From NCBI GenBank assembly GCA_903959665.1, contig CAJBXY010000138.1:1-25247 (forward strand): a stretch of DNA of 25,247 bases, in the 5' to 3' direction. A program made the position numbers and the translations under genes. Under the pieces are notes generated by a model. That model saw nothing but the letters and a program-made list of their open reading frames with translations, made no database searches and was not told the origin of the DNA. Each line of letters begins with the position of its first letter. Within the stretch, counting starts at the first letter, position 1. Positions 14,072 to 22,013 of the stretch are shown here, piece after piece. This DNA comes from an uncultured Solirubrobacterales bacterium. Its GTDB lineage: Bacteria > Actinomycetota > Thermoleophilia > Solirubrobacterales > Solirubrobacteraceae.

Positions 14072-15016
14072 TTGAGCCCCTCGAAAGCCCTACGGATTGC
14101 GGCAATGGCGACGGTTGCCGTTGGCGTTGCCGCGCCGCTCCTGCGCCGCAAGGTGAAGCTCCCGAAGGCGGCGGTGCTCGCGTCGGCTTGGAGCGCGCCG
14201 GTAGCGCTCTGTGTGGCGGCCCCGCGCTCACCAAAACGCGACATTGCAGTCTCGATCCTGCAGATGTGGGCCTACTTTGCGACCTATGAGATGCCGGCCG
14301 ACGACCCTGAAGAGCTCGAGCGACGCGCATTTGTCGACTACCCCGTCAAAGTCGATCGGCTGCTCGGCTTCGGGGAGCTGCCCGGGGTTCGCTTGCAGCG
14401 CGCGCTCGCCGACCCAGGCAACATCCGCCCGCCGGAGAAGCTGCTCGTCTGGGCGCACTGGATTTGGTTTCTCGTTCCCCACGCGACCGTCGCATATGTG
14501 TTTCTAAGGCGCCGCGAGCAGTTTCCGCGAGCCGCGGCGATGATCTACGGAACCTTTGACCTTGGCCTGATCGGCTACTGGCTCGTGCCGACCGCGCCGC
14601 CTTGGTATGCCGCCGAGAAGGGCCGCCTCGGCGGCGACGTAGCGCGCACCAAGCTAAGCCTGCGACGGATGATGATCGACTACGGCGAGCAGTTCTGGCG
14701 CGGCCGCTGGCCGACGCTTTACGATGGCTTGGCAGGCAACCCACTGGCCGCAATGCCCTCGCTTCACTTCGCAACATCGGTGATGTCCGCCCACGTTCTT
14801 TCGGACGTTGGTCGTGCTGAGGGGACGGTCGCCTGGGTCTACGCCGGCACGCTTGGCTTCGCGCTCGTCTACCTAGGAGAGCATTACGTGATTGACCTGC
14901 TCGCAGGGCTCGCACTGGTTGAGGGGCTGCGCACGGCGGCGCCGCGGCTCGCGCCGCTCGCCGACGGGTTCTCCCGTCTAGTTCAAGGCCTTGAGCATCG
15001 CGCCCAGGGAGCCTGA
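14072..15016 (+). CDS. PAP2-type membrane phosphatase or inositol-phosphotransferase-like protein
   Basis: An integral membrane protein with the PAP2 catalytic motifs: AMPSLHFATS (PSLH at 229-232, counting from the TTG) and EHYVIDLLAG (His271, Asp275), between hydrophobic helices. The layout resembles the PAP2_3 (Aur1/Ipt1-like) branch, which acts on phospholipid or isoprenoid phosphate head groups at the membrane face. The start is uncertain: TTG 14072 (314 aa) suits the -10 element, while ATG 14105 (303 aa) is a safer codon but has no Shine-Dalgarno. Its TGA overlaps the ATG of the next gene by one base, so the two are probably translationally coupled. Confidence 0.88.
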   Translation: MSPSKALRIAAMATVAVGVAAPLLRRKVKLPKAAVLASAWSAPVALCVAAPRSPKRDIAVSILQMWAYFATYEMPADDPEELERRAFVDYPVKVDRLLGFGELPGVRLQRALADPGNIRPPEKLLVWAHWIWFLVPHATVAYVFLRRREQFPRAAAMIYGTFDLGLIGYWLVPTAPPWYAAEKGRLGGDVARTKLSLRRMMIDYGEQFWRGRWPTLYDGLAGNPLAAMPSLHFATSVMSAHVLSDVGRAEGTVAWVYAGTLGFALVYLGEHYVIDLLAGLALVEGLRTAAPRLAPLADGFSRLVQGLEHRAQGA

Positions 15017-16143
15017 TGGAGCTGCCTCAGAGCGAGGTTGAAGCGCTTGCCCCGGATCTAGCCGACGACGAGCAGATGCCAAGGCGGCGCTTCTCGCGCC
15101 GCCATGCCTTCTTCGCCGGTTTCTTTGCGCTCGCGGTAGTCGTGTTCCTCTACTTCGGCCTGCCACAGATCGCTGGCATCAACAAAACTTGGGACAGAAT
15201 TCAGGACGGTGACCCGAAGTGGCTGATCGTCTGCGCGATCTTTGAGGTGATCTCGTTCGGCGGTTACATCTGGCTTTTCCGCGGCGTCTTCGTGCGCGGT
15301 AGCACGAAGATCAACTGGGCTGTCAGCTACCAGATTACGATGGCCGGCCTAGTCGCCGCGAGGCTCTTCGCTGCCGCCGGCGCGGGTGGCGCAATCCTTA
15401 CGGCTTGGGCGCTGCGCCGCTCAGGAATGCCCGGGCGCACCGTTGCGACAAGGATGATCGCTCAGTACGTCATCCTCTACGCCGTCTACATGTTCACGCT
15501 GCTGATCGCTGGAATCGGCCTCTACGTTGGAGCCTTCAACGGCAGCGGGGTTTTTGCGCTGACGATGGTGCCGGCGATCATCGGTGGGCTGGTGATCATC
15601 CTTGCGCTGGCCTGCACGCTGATCCCCGAGCAGATCGATCGACGGATTGAGCATTGGGCCGAGGACTCAGGCTGGTTCGGCCGTGTCGTCGCAAAGCTGG
15701 CACCGGTTCCCGACGCGCTCGCGGTGGGGGTCCGTGAGGCCTTAATCATCATCCGTGAGCGCGACGGCGCAGTTTTCGGCGCGATCATCTGGTGGTATTT
15801 CGACATCTTCACGCTCTGGGCCGCCTTTCACGCATTCGGTGACCCGCCTCCGTTCGCCGTATTGGTTATGTCGTATTACGTCGGCATGTTCGCCAACCTG
15901 CTGCCGCTGCCGGGCGGAATCGGCGGCGTCGAGGGCGGCATGATCGGCGTGCTTATCGCCTTCGGGGTGCCCAGCAGCCTCGCGATCGTCGCCGTCCTTA
16001 CTTACCGGGCGTTCTCGTTCTGGTTGCCGACGATTCCTGGCGCAATCGCTTACTTCCAGCTGCGCCGAACGGTTCAGGGCTGGCGCGACGAGGGCCGCGA
16101 CAAAACGGCTACGCTATACAAAGTAAAGTCACCCGCAACCTGA
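15016..16143 (+). CDS. Lysylphosphatidylglycerol synthase TM / UPF0104 family membrane protein
   Basis: A 375-aa polytopic protein with a polar 30-residue head and about eight helices. The family signature LPLPGGIGGVEGGM stands at 296-309, with AARLFAAAGAGGAIL at 114-128. Members are flippase-like domains found alone or fused to aminoacyl-lipid synthases and glycosyltransferases. No soluble synthase domain is attached here. The overlap with the PAP2 gene suggests a joint role in handling lipid or isoprenoid-linked intermediates, which is inference. Confidence 0.9.
   Translation: MELPQSEVEALAPDLADDEQMPRRRFSRRHAFFAGFFALAVVVFLYFGLPQIAGINKTWDRIQDGDPKWLIVCAIFEVISFGGYIWLFRGVFVRGSTKINWAVSYQITMAGLVAARLFAAAGAGGAILTAWALRRSGMPGRTVATRMIAQYVILYAVYMFTLLIAGIGLYVGAFNGSGVFALTMVPAIIGGLVIILALACTLIPEQIDRRIEHWAEDSGWFGRVVAKLAPVPDALAVGVREALIIIRERDGAVFGAIIWWYFDIFTLWAAFHAFGDPPPFAVLVMSYYVGMFANLLPLPGGIGGVEGGMIGVLIAFGVPSSLAIVAVLTYRAFSFWLPTIPGAIAYFQLRRTVQGWRDEGRDKTATLYKVKSPAT
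16115..16120 (+). promoter_or_regulatory. -10-like TATACA before trxB
   Basis: TATACA lies inside the end of the preceding gene, about 35 nt before the trxB ATG. It would give a short leader that includes GGAG at 16146-16149. Confidence 0.35.
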
Positions 16144-16155
16144 GTGGAGAAGCAG

Positions 16156-17166
16156 ATGGCCGAGATCGAAAACGTAATCATTGTCGGCAGCGGCCCAGCC
16201 GGCTATACGGCGGCGCTCTACACCTCGCGCGCCAACCTGTCGCCGTTGCTGATTGAGGGCTGGCAGTGGGGCGGCCTGCTGCAGCAGACGACCGAGGTTG
16301 AGAACTACCCCGGCTTCCGCGACGGCATTCAAGGCCCTGAGCTGATGCAGACGATGCGCGATCAGGCTGAGCGTTTCGGTACCCGCTTCATCACCGACCT
16401 AGCAACCAAGCTTGAGCTTTCCGACCAGCCCGGCGGAGTTCACAGCGTCTGGGTAGGCGAACAGCACTACCAAGCCCGCACCGTAATCCTCGCGATGGGC
16501 GCCGAGCACAAGAAGATCGGCGCGCCAGGCGAAGACGAGCTTTCGGGGCGCGGCGTCTCCTATTGCGCGACCTGCGACGCGGCCTTCTTTGTTGATAAGG
16601 AGACGATCATCGTCGGCGGCGGCGATTCGGCGATGGAGGAGGCGATCTTCCTCGCCAAATTCGCTTCGAAGGTCACGATCGTCAACCGCCGCAGCGAGTT
16701 TCGCGCCTCGAAGATCATGCTCGACCGGGCTCGCGAAACAGAGAACATCGAGTGGGCGACGCCGTTTACGGTCGAGGGCTTTGAGGCCGGTGAGAACGGC
16801 GCGCTCGAGAGCGTCAAGTTGCTCAATGCTGAAAGCGGCGAGGAGCAGATACTGCCGACGCAGGGCGCCTTCATCGCAATCGGCCACGAGCCGCAATCGC
16901 AGATCGCTGCCGGAATGGTTGAGATCGATGACGAGGGCTACGTGATCACAGAGGGGCGCTCAACGCGCACCAAGCTGCCCGGCGTCTTCGCCGCCGGCGA
17001 CCTCGTCGACCACACCTACCGTCAGGCGATCACGGCCGCAGCGCTTGGCTGCCAAGCCGCGCTTGACGCCGAGTGGTACCTGCGCGACACGCCGCAGATC
17101 GAGACACCGGCAGGCGTAGCCGGCGACAACCTCGCGGCCGAGCAGTACGGCAGCACTCAGGCTTAG
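16156..17166 (+). CDS. trxB: Thioredoxin reductase
   Basis: A 336-aa low-molecular-weight flavoprotein. FAD-binding GSGPAG is at 11-16, the redox-active disulfide CATC at 137-140, NADPH-binding GGGDSAM at 154-160, and a C-terminal FAD motif GVFAAGDLVD. It transfers electrons from NADPH to thioredoxin in the cytoplasm. ATG 16156 is chosen because GGAG precedes it at a good distance; an in-frame GTG at 16144 is less likely. The gene starts 12 nt after the LPG-synthase-type gene. Together with the downstream peroxiredoxin and OsmC genes it indicates peroxide defence. Confidence 0.95.
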   Translation: MAEIENVIIVGSGPAGYTAALYTSRANLSPLLIEGWQWGGLLQQTTEVENYPGFRDGIQGPELMQTMRDQAERFGTRFITDLATKLELSDQPGGVHSVWVGEQHYQARTVILAMGAEHKKIGAPGEDELSGRGVSYCATCDAAFFVDKETIIVGGGDSAMEEAIFLAKFASKVTIVNRRSEFRASKIMLDRARETENIEWATPFTVEGFEAGENGALESVKLLNAESGEEQILPTQGAFIAIGHEPQSQIAAGMVEIDDEGYVITEGRSTRTKLPGVFAAGDLVDHTYRQAITAAALGCQAALDAEWYLRDTPQIETPAGVAGDNLAAEQYGSTQA

Positions 17167-17702
17167 GTCGCGGCCGCAGCGCTGCTCAGTTCCAGCCCGA
17201 GCAGAGTCGCCTTGCGCTGCTCGCGGTCCACTCCGCCGTAGCCACCGAGGCTGCCGTCGGAACGGACAACGCGGTGGCAGGGGATCACGATCGCGATCGG
17301 GTTTGAGCGCAGGGCGTTACCGACGGCGCGCGCAGCCCGAGGCGCACCGATCTCCTCAGCCAGTTCGCCGTAGCTGATCCGGTCGCCAAACTCGATCGTC
17401 GCGCAGCGCTGCAGCACGCTGCGCTGGAACGGATCGAACTGCGACCAATCGATCGCTACAGAGAAGCGCTCAGGCGAGCCTGCGAAGTAGGCATCGAGTT
17501 GGCGCCCCAGCTCGGCGAGCGCAGTTGACCCTTCGATTGCTGTGGCGCCGCGGGTGTCGGCGATGTCGCCCGCCTGCGCTGCTGATTCGGCGCCGTCCAA
17601 GAAGCTGACGCCGACCAGCCGATCATCGCCGCCGATCAGCAGCAGCGGCCCGAGCGGCGAGTCGTGCCGCGCCCAGCGGAGCTCAGCGCCGGCCGCGTTC
17701 AC
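17163..17702 (-). CDS. ogt: Methylated-DNA--protein-cysteine methyltransferase
   Basis: A 179-aa suicide repair protein with the active-site motif IPCHRV (Cys142), the helix RAVGNALRSNP and the downstream GGYGG loop. The N-terminal 80 residues form the variable alpha/beta domain. It transfers alkyl groups from O6-alkylguanine to its own cysteine. The GTG at 17702 is 5 nt after the acyl-CoA dehydrogenase stop, so the two genes form one transcript. Its TAA shares TTAG with the convergent trxB stop. Confidence 0.94.
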   Translation of the reverse strand: MNAAGAELRWARHDSPLGPLLLIGGDDRLVGVSFLDGAESAAQAGDIADTRGATAIEGSTALAELGRQLDAYFAGSPERFSVAIDWSQFDPFQRSVLQRCATIEFGDRISYGELAEEIGAPRAARAVGNALRSNPIAIVIPCHRVVRSDGSLGGYGGVDREQRKATLLGLELSSAAAAT

Positions 17703-17707
17703 GAACG

Positions 17708-18886
17708 CTAGGGGCCTTCGGCGATCATTGGCTTTAGCGCGTCCTGGCCTGTCACGGCGCGACCGATGATTAGTTGCTGAATCTGCGACGTGCCTTCATA
17801 GATCGTCGTCACGCGCGCGTCGCGGTAGTAGCGCTCAACCGGATGCTCGCGGCTGTATCCGGCGCCGCCGTGAACCTGAATCGCCTTGTCCGAGCACCAG
17901 ACAGCCGCTTCGGTGGCGTAGTACTTGGCAATCGAGGTCTCAAGCGTGCTCGGCTTGCCTGCGTCTTTGACCGAGCCGGCCTTGTAGACCAGCAGCCGCG
18001 CGGCCTCGGTCTTGACGACCATGTCGGCGATCATTGCCTGAACGAGCTGGAAGGCGGCGATCGGGCGGTCGAACTGCGTGCGCTCATTGGCGTAGGCGAT
18101 CGACTCTTCGAGCGAGGCGCGGGCGAGCCCGACGCAGCCCGCAGCCACCGAGTAGCGCCCCGAGTCGAGCGCGCTCATCGCAACCTTGAAGCCGTCGCCA
18201 ACCTCGCCGAGCATCGAGTCGGCCGAGGCGGTCACGTCGTCGAGCGCGATCTCGGCCGTGTCGGAGGCCCAAAGCCCCATCTTCGCCGTGATCTGCGACG
18301 GCATGAAGCCTGGCTGGTCTGTTTCGACGAGGAAGCAGGCGAGGCCGCGGTGGCCGAGTGAAGGGTCTGTCTGGGCAAAGATCAGCGCGAGGCTGGCGTT
18401 GTTTCCGAGCGAGATCCACATCTTCGCTCCGTTGATCAACCAGCTGCCGTCGTCTTGCTGGACGGCGCGCGTCTTTTGGTTTGCGGCGGCCGAACCGGTG
18501 CCGGGCTCGGTCAGGCCGAAGCAGCCGAGCCATTCGCCGGAGCAGAGTAGCGGCAGGTAGCGCTGCTTCTGCTGTTCGGTTCCCCACTTCAGGATCGTTG
18601 AGCAGACGAGCGAAGTTTGAACCGAGACGACGGTTCGCATCGCCGAGCAGCCGCGGCCGATCTCTTCGCAGATAATCGCGTAGGTCGTGTAATCGAGGCC
18701 GGCGCCGCCGTACTCGCGCGGCACAATCGCGCCGAGGAAGCCTTGGGCGGCGATCTTGTTTACGAGCTCACGGTCGAAGAAGTGGTTCTCCGAGTTCTCG
18801 CCCGCGACCGGCATGATTTCACCATCGGTGAACTCGCGTGCGGTCTGCTCGATCAGCTTCTGTTCATCGGAAAGGTCGAAGTTCAT
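17708..18886 (-). CDS. Acyl-CoA dehydrogenase
   Basis: A 392-aa FAD enzyme of full family length. Visible features are the FAD-contacting CFGLTEPGTGS and the related WISLGNNAS strand, the RTQFDRPIAAFQ signature, VHGGAGY and the catalytic base Glu364 in IYEGTSQIQQLIIGR. It oxidises acyl-CoA to the 2,3-enoyl-CoA. The extra GCFGLTEPG form and overall length fit short or branched-chain members. It is cotranscribed with ogt, an unusual partner. Chain-length specificity is not readable. Confidence 0.95.
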   Translation of the reverse strand: MNFDLSDEQKLIEQTAREFTDGEIMPVAGENSENHFFDRELVNKIAAQGFLGAIVPREYGGAGLDYTTYAIICEEIGRGCSAMRTVVSVQTSLVCSTILKWGTEQQKQRYLPLLCSGEWLGCFGLTEPGTGSAAANQKTRAVQQDDGSWLINGAKMWISLGNNASLALIFAQTDPSLGHRGLACFLVETDQPGFMPSQITAKMGLWASDTAEIALDDVTASADSMLGEVGDGFKVAMSALDSGRYSVAAGCVGLARASLEESIAYANERTQFDRPIAAFQLVQAMIADMVVKTEAARLLVYKAGSVKDAGKPSTLETSIAKYYATEAAVWCSDKAIQVHGGAGYSREHPVERYYRDARVTTIYEGTSQIQQLIIGRAVTGQDALKPMIAEGP

Positions 18887-18892
18887 CGTTCG

Positions 18893-18898
18893 ACCTTA
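18893..18898 (-). promoter_or_regulatory. -10-like TAAGGT before the acyl-CoA dehydrogenase gene
   Basis: TAAGGT ends 6 nt before the ATG at 18886. No Shine-Dalgarno is present. Confidence 0.45.
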
Positions 18899-18937
18899 TC
18901 GGCTCGAGGACCGCTGCACCGCTCCCGCTTCGAGCTG

Positions 18938-19696
18938 CTACTTCTCGAGCTGGTAGGTGTTCTGGAGCTCGTCCTGGAGCACAGTTGATGCTCCGCTGGT
19001 CCTGAGCGTGAGGTCTTTCTTCAGCTTGCGGGTGCGGTACTTCCACCCGGCTGGCAGGGCCAGCTTCGAACCGAGCGCGGCAAGATTCTTCAGCTTCAGC
19101 GTCTTGTCAACGATCTGTGAGTAGGCCTGCATTGCGTAGACCTTGCCCGCAGGTGAGACGAGTTCGTGGATCGGGTACTTGCGCGACCAGTTGAAGTTGG
19201 TCCTGCGGTTGACGACCGTCTCCGCATACGGCGCCATGCCGCCAGCCGAAATAGCGCTGAGGGGAACGTCAACGCTGGTCAAGAAGCGCATCTTGAGTCC
19301 AGGGAACTGGCGTACCGTGCCGCCGCGCGCGTCGATTCGTGAATCCCAGGTAATCGTCGCGTTGTTGATCAGCCAGTAGCGCGGGCCGTTGATTTTTACT
19401 ACCAGGGTGCCGGGGAAGAGCGCCGCCAAGGAGGTCTTGTCTGACGCGGCCCACTTGTCTGCCGGACACTTGTTCAGGCCGAAGGTGTTCCACACGTCGC
19501 CAACGAGCTTGGCACCGGTTCCGCTGCCGTTGGGAACGGCGTGGACAAAGAGGTACTCGCAGTAACGCTCGTTGTACATCTTCGGGTTGTTGCCGACGCT
19601 GATCGGCGACTTCGCGGCGGTCGCTGCGGCGGGCATTGCCAGCCCGGCGAGACAGGCCGTGGCAACTAGGAGCTTGATCGCTCGGGAAGTTGGCAT
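18938..19696 (-). CDS. Secreted protein of unknown function
   Basis: A 252-aa protein with a clear signal peptide (basic head, hydrophobic core about 8-25, AATAA cleavage region near 28). The mature part has exactly two cysteines, Cys46 and Cys77, suited to one disulfide, and a YWLINNATITWDSR stretch at 107-120. The C-terminus is Lys/Arg-rich. No family is recognised. It is a single gene behind its own -10-like hexamer. Export is well supported; function is unknown. Confidence 0.75.
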   Translation of the reverse strand: MPTSRAIKLLVATACLAGLAMPAAATAAKSPISVGNNPKMYNERYCEYLFVHAVPNGSGTGAKLVGDVWNTFGLNKCPADKWAASDKTSLAALFPGTLVVKINGPRYWLINNATITWDSRIDARGGTVRQFPGLKMRFLTSVDVPLSAISAGGMAPYAETVVNRRTNFNWSRKYPIHELVSPAGKVYAMQAYSQIVDKTLKLKNLAALGSKLALPAGWKYRTRKLKKDLTLRTSGASTVLQDELQNTYQLEK

Positions 19697-19702
19697 TCGA
19701 GA

Positions 19703-19708
19703 AACTTA
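19703..19708 (-). promoter_or_regulatory. -10-like TAAGTT before the secreted-protein gene
   Basis: TAAGTT ends 6 nt before the ATG at 19696. No Shine-Dalgarno is present. Confidence 0.45.
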
Positions 19709-19757
19709 CACGGTTTCAGTGACGGCAGGCGCCGGTACGCTGTTAGTTCGACGGCCA

Positions 19758-19763
19758 TAGACT
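19758..19763 (+). promoter_or_regulatory. -10-like TAGACT before the coiled-coil membrane protein gene
   Basis: TAGACT ends 8 nt before the GTG at 19772 and supports this non-ATG start. Confidence 0.45.
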
Positions 19764-19771
19764 GAAACTCC

Positions 19772-20182
19772 GTGGATCCGTTTGCCCTAATTGTGATCGT
19801 CGTCATCGCCCTGATCATCTCCGCGGTTGTGCTGATCGGGATCCTCTTTCCGGGTTCGGGCGCCGACCAGCTCGACTGGCGCCAGACCCGATCGGCGGAG
19901 CTCGAATACACCAACGAGATCGATGACCTCGCGCAAATGGAGGCGGCTGTCAATGCCAAGCGCCGAGCCCGCGGAGCGGCCGAGATCAGCCATCTTGAGC
20001 TGAAGGCCGAGATCGAACGCGAGCTAGCCGGCATTCACGAAGACGAAGAGCTAGAAGAGGAAGATCTGCGGCAGCTGCTCGAAGCGCGCAATGCGCGCCG
20101 CCGTGCCCGCGGCGAGGCGGAGCAGACGTTGGAAGAGTTTGAGCGCTCGCTGCTCGGCGGGCCCGATGGAGCGCCCTCGTGA
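19772..20182 (+). CDS. Membrane-anchored coiled-coil protein with duplicated NAxRRARGxAE motif
   Basis: A 136-aa protein with an N-terminal helix (about 5-27) and a cytoplasmic-type charged region predicted to be helical or coiled coil. The motif NAKRRARGAAE (61-71) recurs as NARRRARGEAE (107-117), separated by a Glu-rich helix (about 75-105). No family is recognised. The start is GTG. Its TGA overlaps the GTG of the next gene (GTGA), so the pair is translationally coupled. Confidence 0.75.
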   Translation: MDPFALIVIVVIALIISAVVLIGILFPGSGADQLDWRQTRSAELEYTNEIDDLAQMEAAVNAKRRARGAAEISHLELKAEIERELAGIHEDEELEEEDLRQLLEARNARRRARGEAEQTLEEFERSLLGGPDGAPS

Positions 20183-20688
20183 GGGTTTTGATTGTGGGCG
20201 GCGGCTGCCGCGGCCTCGACCTGGCGCGTGAGCTCGTAGCCGACGGCCATGCTGCCCGCTGCGTCACGCGGACAGAGAATGGCCGAGCGGCGATCGAAGC
20301 GGCCGGGGGAGAGTGTTGGATCGGAACCCCCGACGTGATCGGCACGCTGCGCTACGCGCTTGAGAATGTGACGCTGCTGCTCTGGCTGCTCGGCACCGCC
20401 AGCGGCGAACCGGAGAAGGTCGCCGCGCTGCACGGCTCGCGGCTAAGGATGATGCTCGAGAAGACGACCGACACAACGGTGCGCGGAGTGATCTACGAGG
20501 CCGCGGGGCCGATCGGGGAACCGTTGCTGGAGAGTGGTATTGCCGAAATGGAGCTAGCTCGTGAAAAGAACGCCATCCCGTTCGCGCTGCTTGAGTCCGA
20601 CCCGCTCGGCGCTCGTGATGTCTGGCTCGCAGAGGCCCAGCAGGCGATAGAGGGCCTTCTCGCCGGGCCGCGGAGAACAGCTAAATAA
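20179..20688 (+). CDS. Small Rossmann-fold NAD(P)-binding protein
   Basis: A 169-aa protein starting with a beta-strand and the dinucleotide loop VGGGCRGLDLA (6-16), followed by a second strand, CVTRTENG. It is shorter than normal epimerases and lacks a Tyr-x3-Lys pair, so it may bind a nucleotide without classical SDR chemistry. It begins inside the stop codon of the upstream coiled-coil gene. The substrate is unknown. Confidence 0.72.
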   Translation: MRVLIVGGGCRGLDLARELVADGHAARCVTRTENGRAAIEAAGGECWIGTPDVIGTLRYALENVTLLLWLLGTASGEPEKVAALHGSRLRMMLEKTTDTTVRGVIYEAAGPIGEPLLESGIAEMELAREKNAIPFALLESDPLGARDVWLAEAQQAIEGLLAGPRRTAK

Positions 20689-20708
20689 CATAATCACGAT
20701 CAGGTTTG

Positions 20709-20741
20709 TATAGTTTGGATCCGAATATCGACTCCAAGGAG
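20709..20741 (+). promoter_or_regulatory. Promoter and ribosome binding site of the peroxiredoxin gene
   Basis: A good -10 (TATAGT, 20709-20714) is followed by AAGGAG (20736-20741), 8 nt before the ATG at 20750. This leadered arrangement differs from the leaderless pattern of most neighbours. Confidence 0.5.
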
Positions 20742-20749
20742 ACAGACGC

Positions 20750-21421
20750 ATGCCGACGATTGGCGACGCAGCACCAGATTTTGACGTTGAAACAACTGAA
20801 GGAAAGATCAACTTTCACGATTGGATCGGCGATTCGTGGGCCGTGCTCTTTTCGCACCCGCGCGACTTCACTCCAGTCTGCACGACGGAGCTGGGCTACA
20901 TGGCGTCGATCAAGCCGGAGTTCGACAACCGTGGCGTGAAGATCATCGGCCTCTCCGTCGATCCGCTCGACAACCACGAGAAGTGGGCCTCCGACATTGC
21001 CGAGACTCAAGGAACGGCGCCGAACTATCCACTGATCTCAGATACCGACTTCAACGTCTCGAAGCTCTACGGAATGCTCCCAGCCGACGTCGAAGGAGAC
21101 CCAACCGAGCGCACCCCTGCTGACAACGGCACGCTGCGCAACGTCTTCGTGATCGGCCCGGACAAGAAGATCAAACTGGTCCTGATCTACCCGATGACGA
21201 CCGGGCGCAACTTCGATGAGGTCCTGCGCGTTATCGACTCGCTCCAGCTGACCGCTGAGCACGCCGTCGCAACGCCGGCCCAGTGGCAGCCAGGCGACGA
21301 TGTGATCATCGCCGGTTCAGTAACCAACGAGCAGGCGGCTGAGAAGTACCCGGACGGCTGGGAAGAGCCTCGTCCGTACATCCGCATCGTTCACGACCCG
21401 AGCGGCGCGAAGGTCAGCTAA
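20750..21421 (+). CDS. 1-Cys peroxiredoxin (Prx6 type)
   Basis: A 223-aa thiol peroxidase. Peroxidatic Cys44 lies in DFTPVCTTE, preceded by the SHPRDF element. The C-terminal half has IYPMTTGRNFDEVLRVIDSLQL, the mark of the Prx6 branch, and the length fits. It reduces peroxides in the cytoplasm; no resolving Cys is visible, so an external thiol is expected. TrxB and OsmC are encoded nearby. The end overlaps the convergent Nudix gene by 8 nt. Confidence 0.94.
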   Translation: MPTIGDAAPDFDVETTEGKINFHDWIGDSWAVLFSHPRDFTPVCTTELGYMASIKPEFDNRGVKIIGLSVDPLDNHEKWASDIAETQGTAPNYPLISDTDFNVSKLYGMLPADVEGDPTERTPADNGTLRNVFVIGPDKKIKLVLIYPMTTGRNFDEVLRVIDSLQLTAEHAVATPAQWQPGDDVIIAGSVTNEQAAEKYPDGWEEPRPYIRIVHDPSGAKVS

Positions 21422-22013
21422 GCCCGGCGGCATCGAGGCGGGCGAACAGGTCGCCAAGAATCCTCGCCGTCGCACCCCAGACGAGCTGATCGTCAACTAC
21501 ATAGGTGTCGGTTGTGAAGCCGATCCCACGGCGCTTTATGCGGCGTCGGCCATAGCCGGCAAGCAGCTGCGCAACGTCGAACTCATGGACCGAGGCGACC
21601 TCGCGCTGCGAACGAACCCACTCTTGCCCGGGGTCGATCAGGCCAACGAAGGGGTGGACGGCATAGCCGGTTGCGATCGTCGGCGTCGGCGGCAGCGCGC
21701 CGAGCAGCTCGACCGACGGCGGCGCGAGGCCGATCTCCTCGTGCGCTTCGCGCAGCGCCGTCGAGCTTAGGTCGTCGTCATCATCGTCGGCGCGGCCCCC
21801 CGGGAACGAGAGCTCGCCGGCGTGTCGGCGCAGATCGTCGCCGCGGCGAGTCATCACGACGCTGAGCGCGCCGGCCTCGCTGGCGAAGAGTGGAACCAGG
21901 ACGCCCGCCTTTTTGCGTCCGCGAACCGGCAGCGCCGCTGCCGCTTCAGGGCTCAGCAGCTCCGGCGCGAGAGCGCCCGCCAGCTCAGCTCGTGAGAGCG
22001 GTGCGCTCGACAC
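21414..22013 (-). CDS. Nudix hydrolase, CoA pyrophosphatase (NudL)-like
   Basis: A 199-aa protein with the CoA-pyrophosphatase pattern RRHAGELSFPGG (62-73) followed by the Nudix core REAHEEIGL (88-96), with NudL-like spacing between the two. These enzymes split CoA and related dinucleotides into phosphopantetheine and 3',5'-ADP. A short Asp run (76-81) lies in the metal-binding loop. The GTG at 22013 overlaps the osmC end by 29 nt; no later ATG or GTG would keep the fold complete. Confidence 0.88.
   Translation of the reverse strand: MSSAPLSRAELAGALAPELLSPEAAAALPVRGRKKAGVLVPLFASEAGALSVVMTRRGDDLRRHAGELSFPGGRADDDDDDLSSTALREAHEEIGLAPPSVELLGALPPTPTIATGYAVHPFVGLIDPGQEWVRSQREVASVHEFDVAQLLAGYGRRRIKRRGIGFTTDTYVVDDQLVWGATARILGDLFARLDAAGLS

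Noticed and set aside
14047..14244. Extended N-terminus of the epimerase
   Set aside because: It would overlap the divergent PAP2 gene. The Rossmann fold starts directly after GTG 14046.
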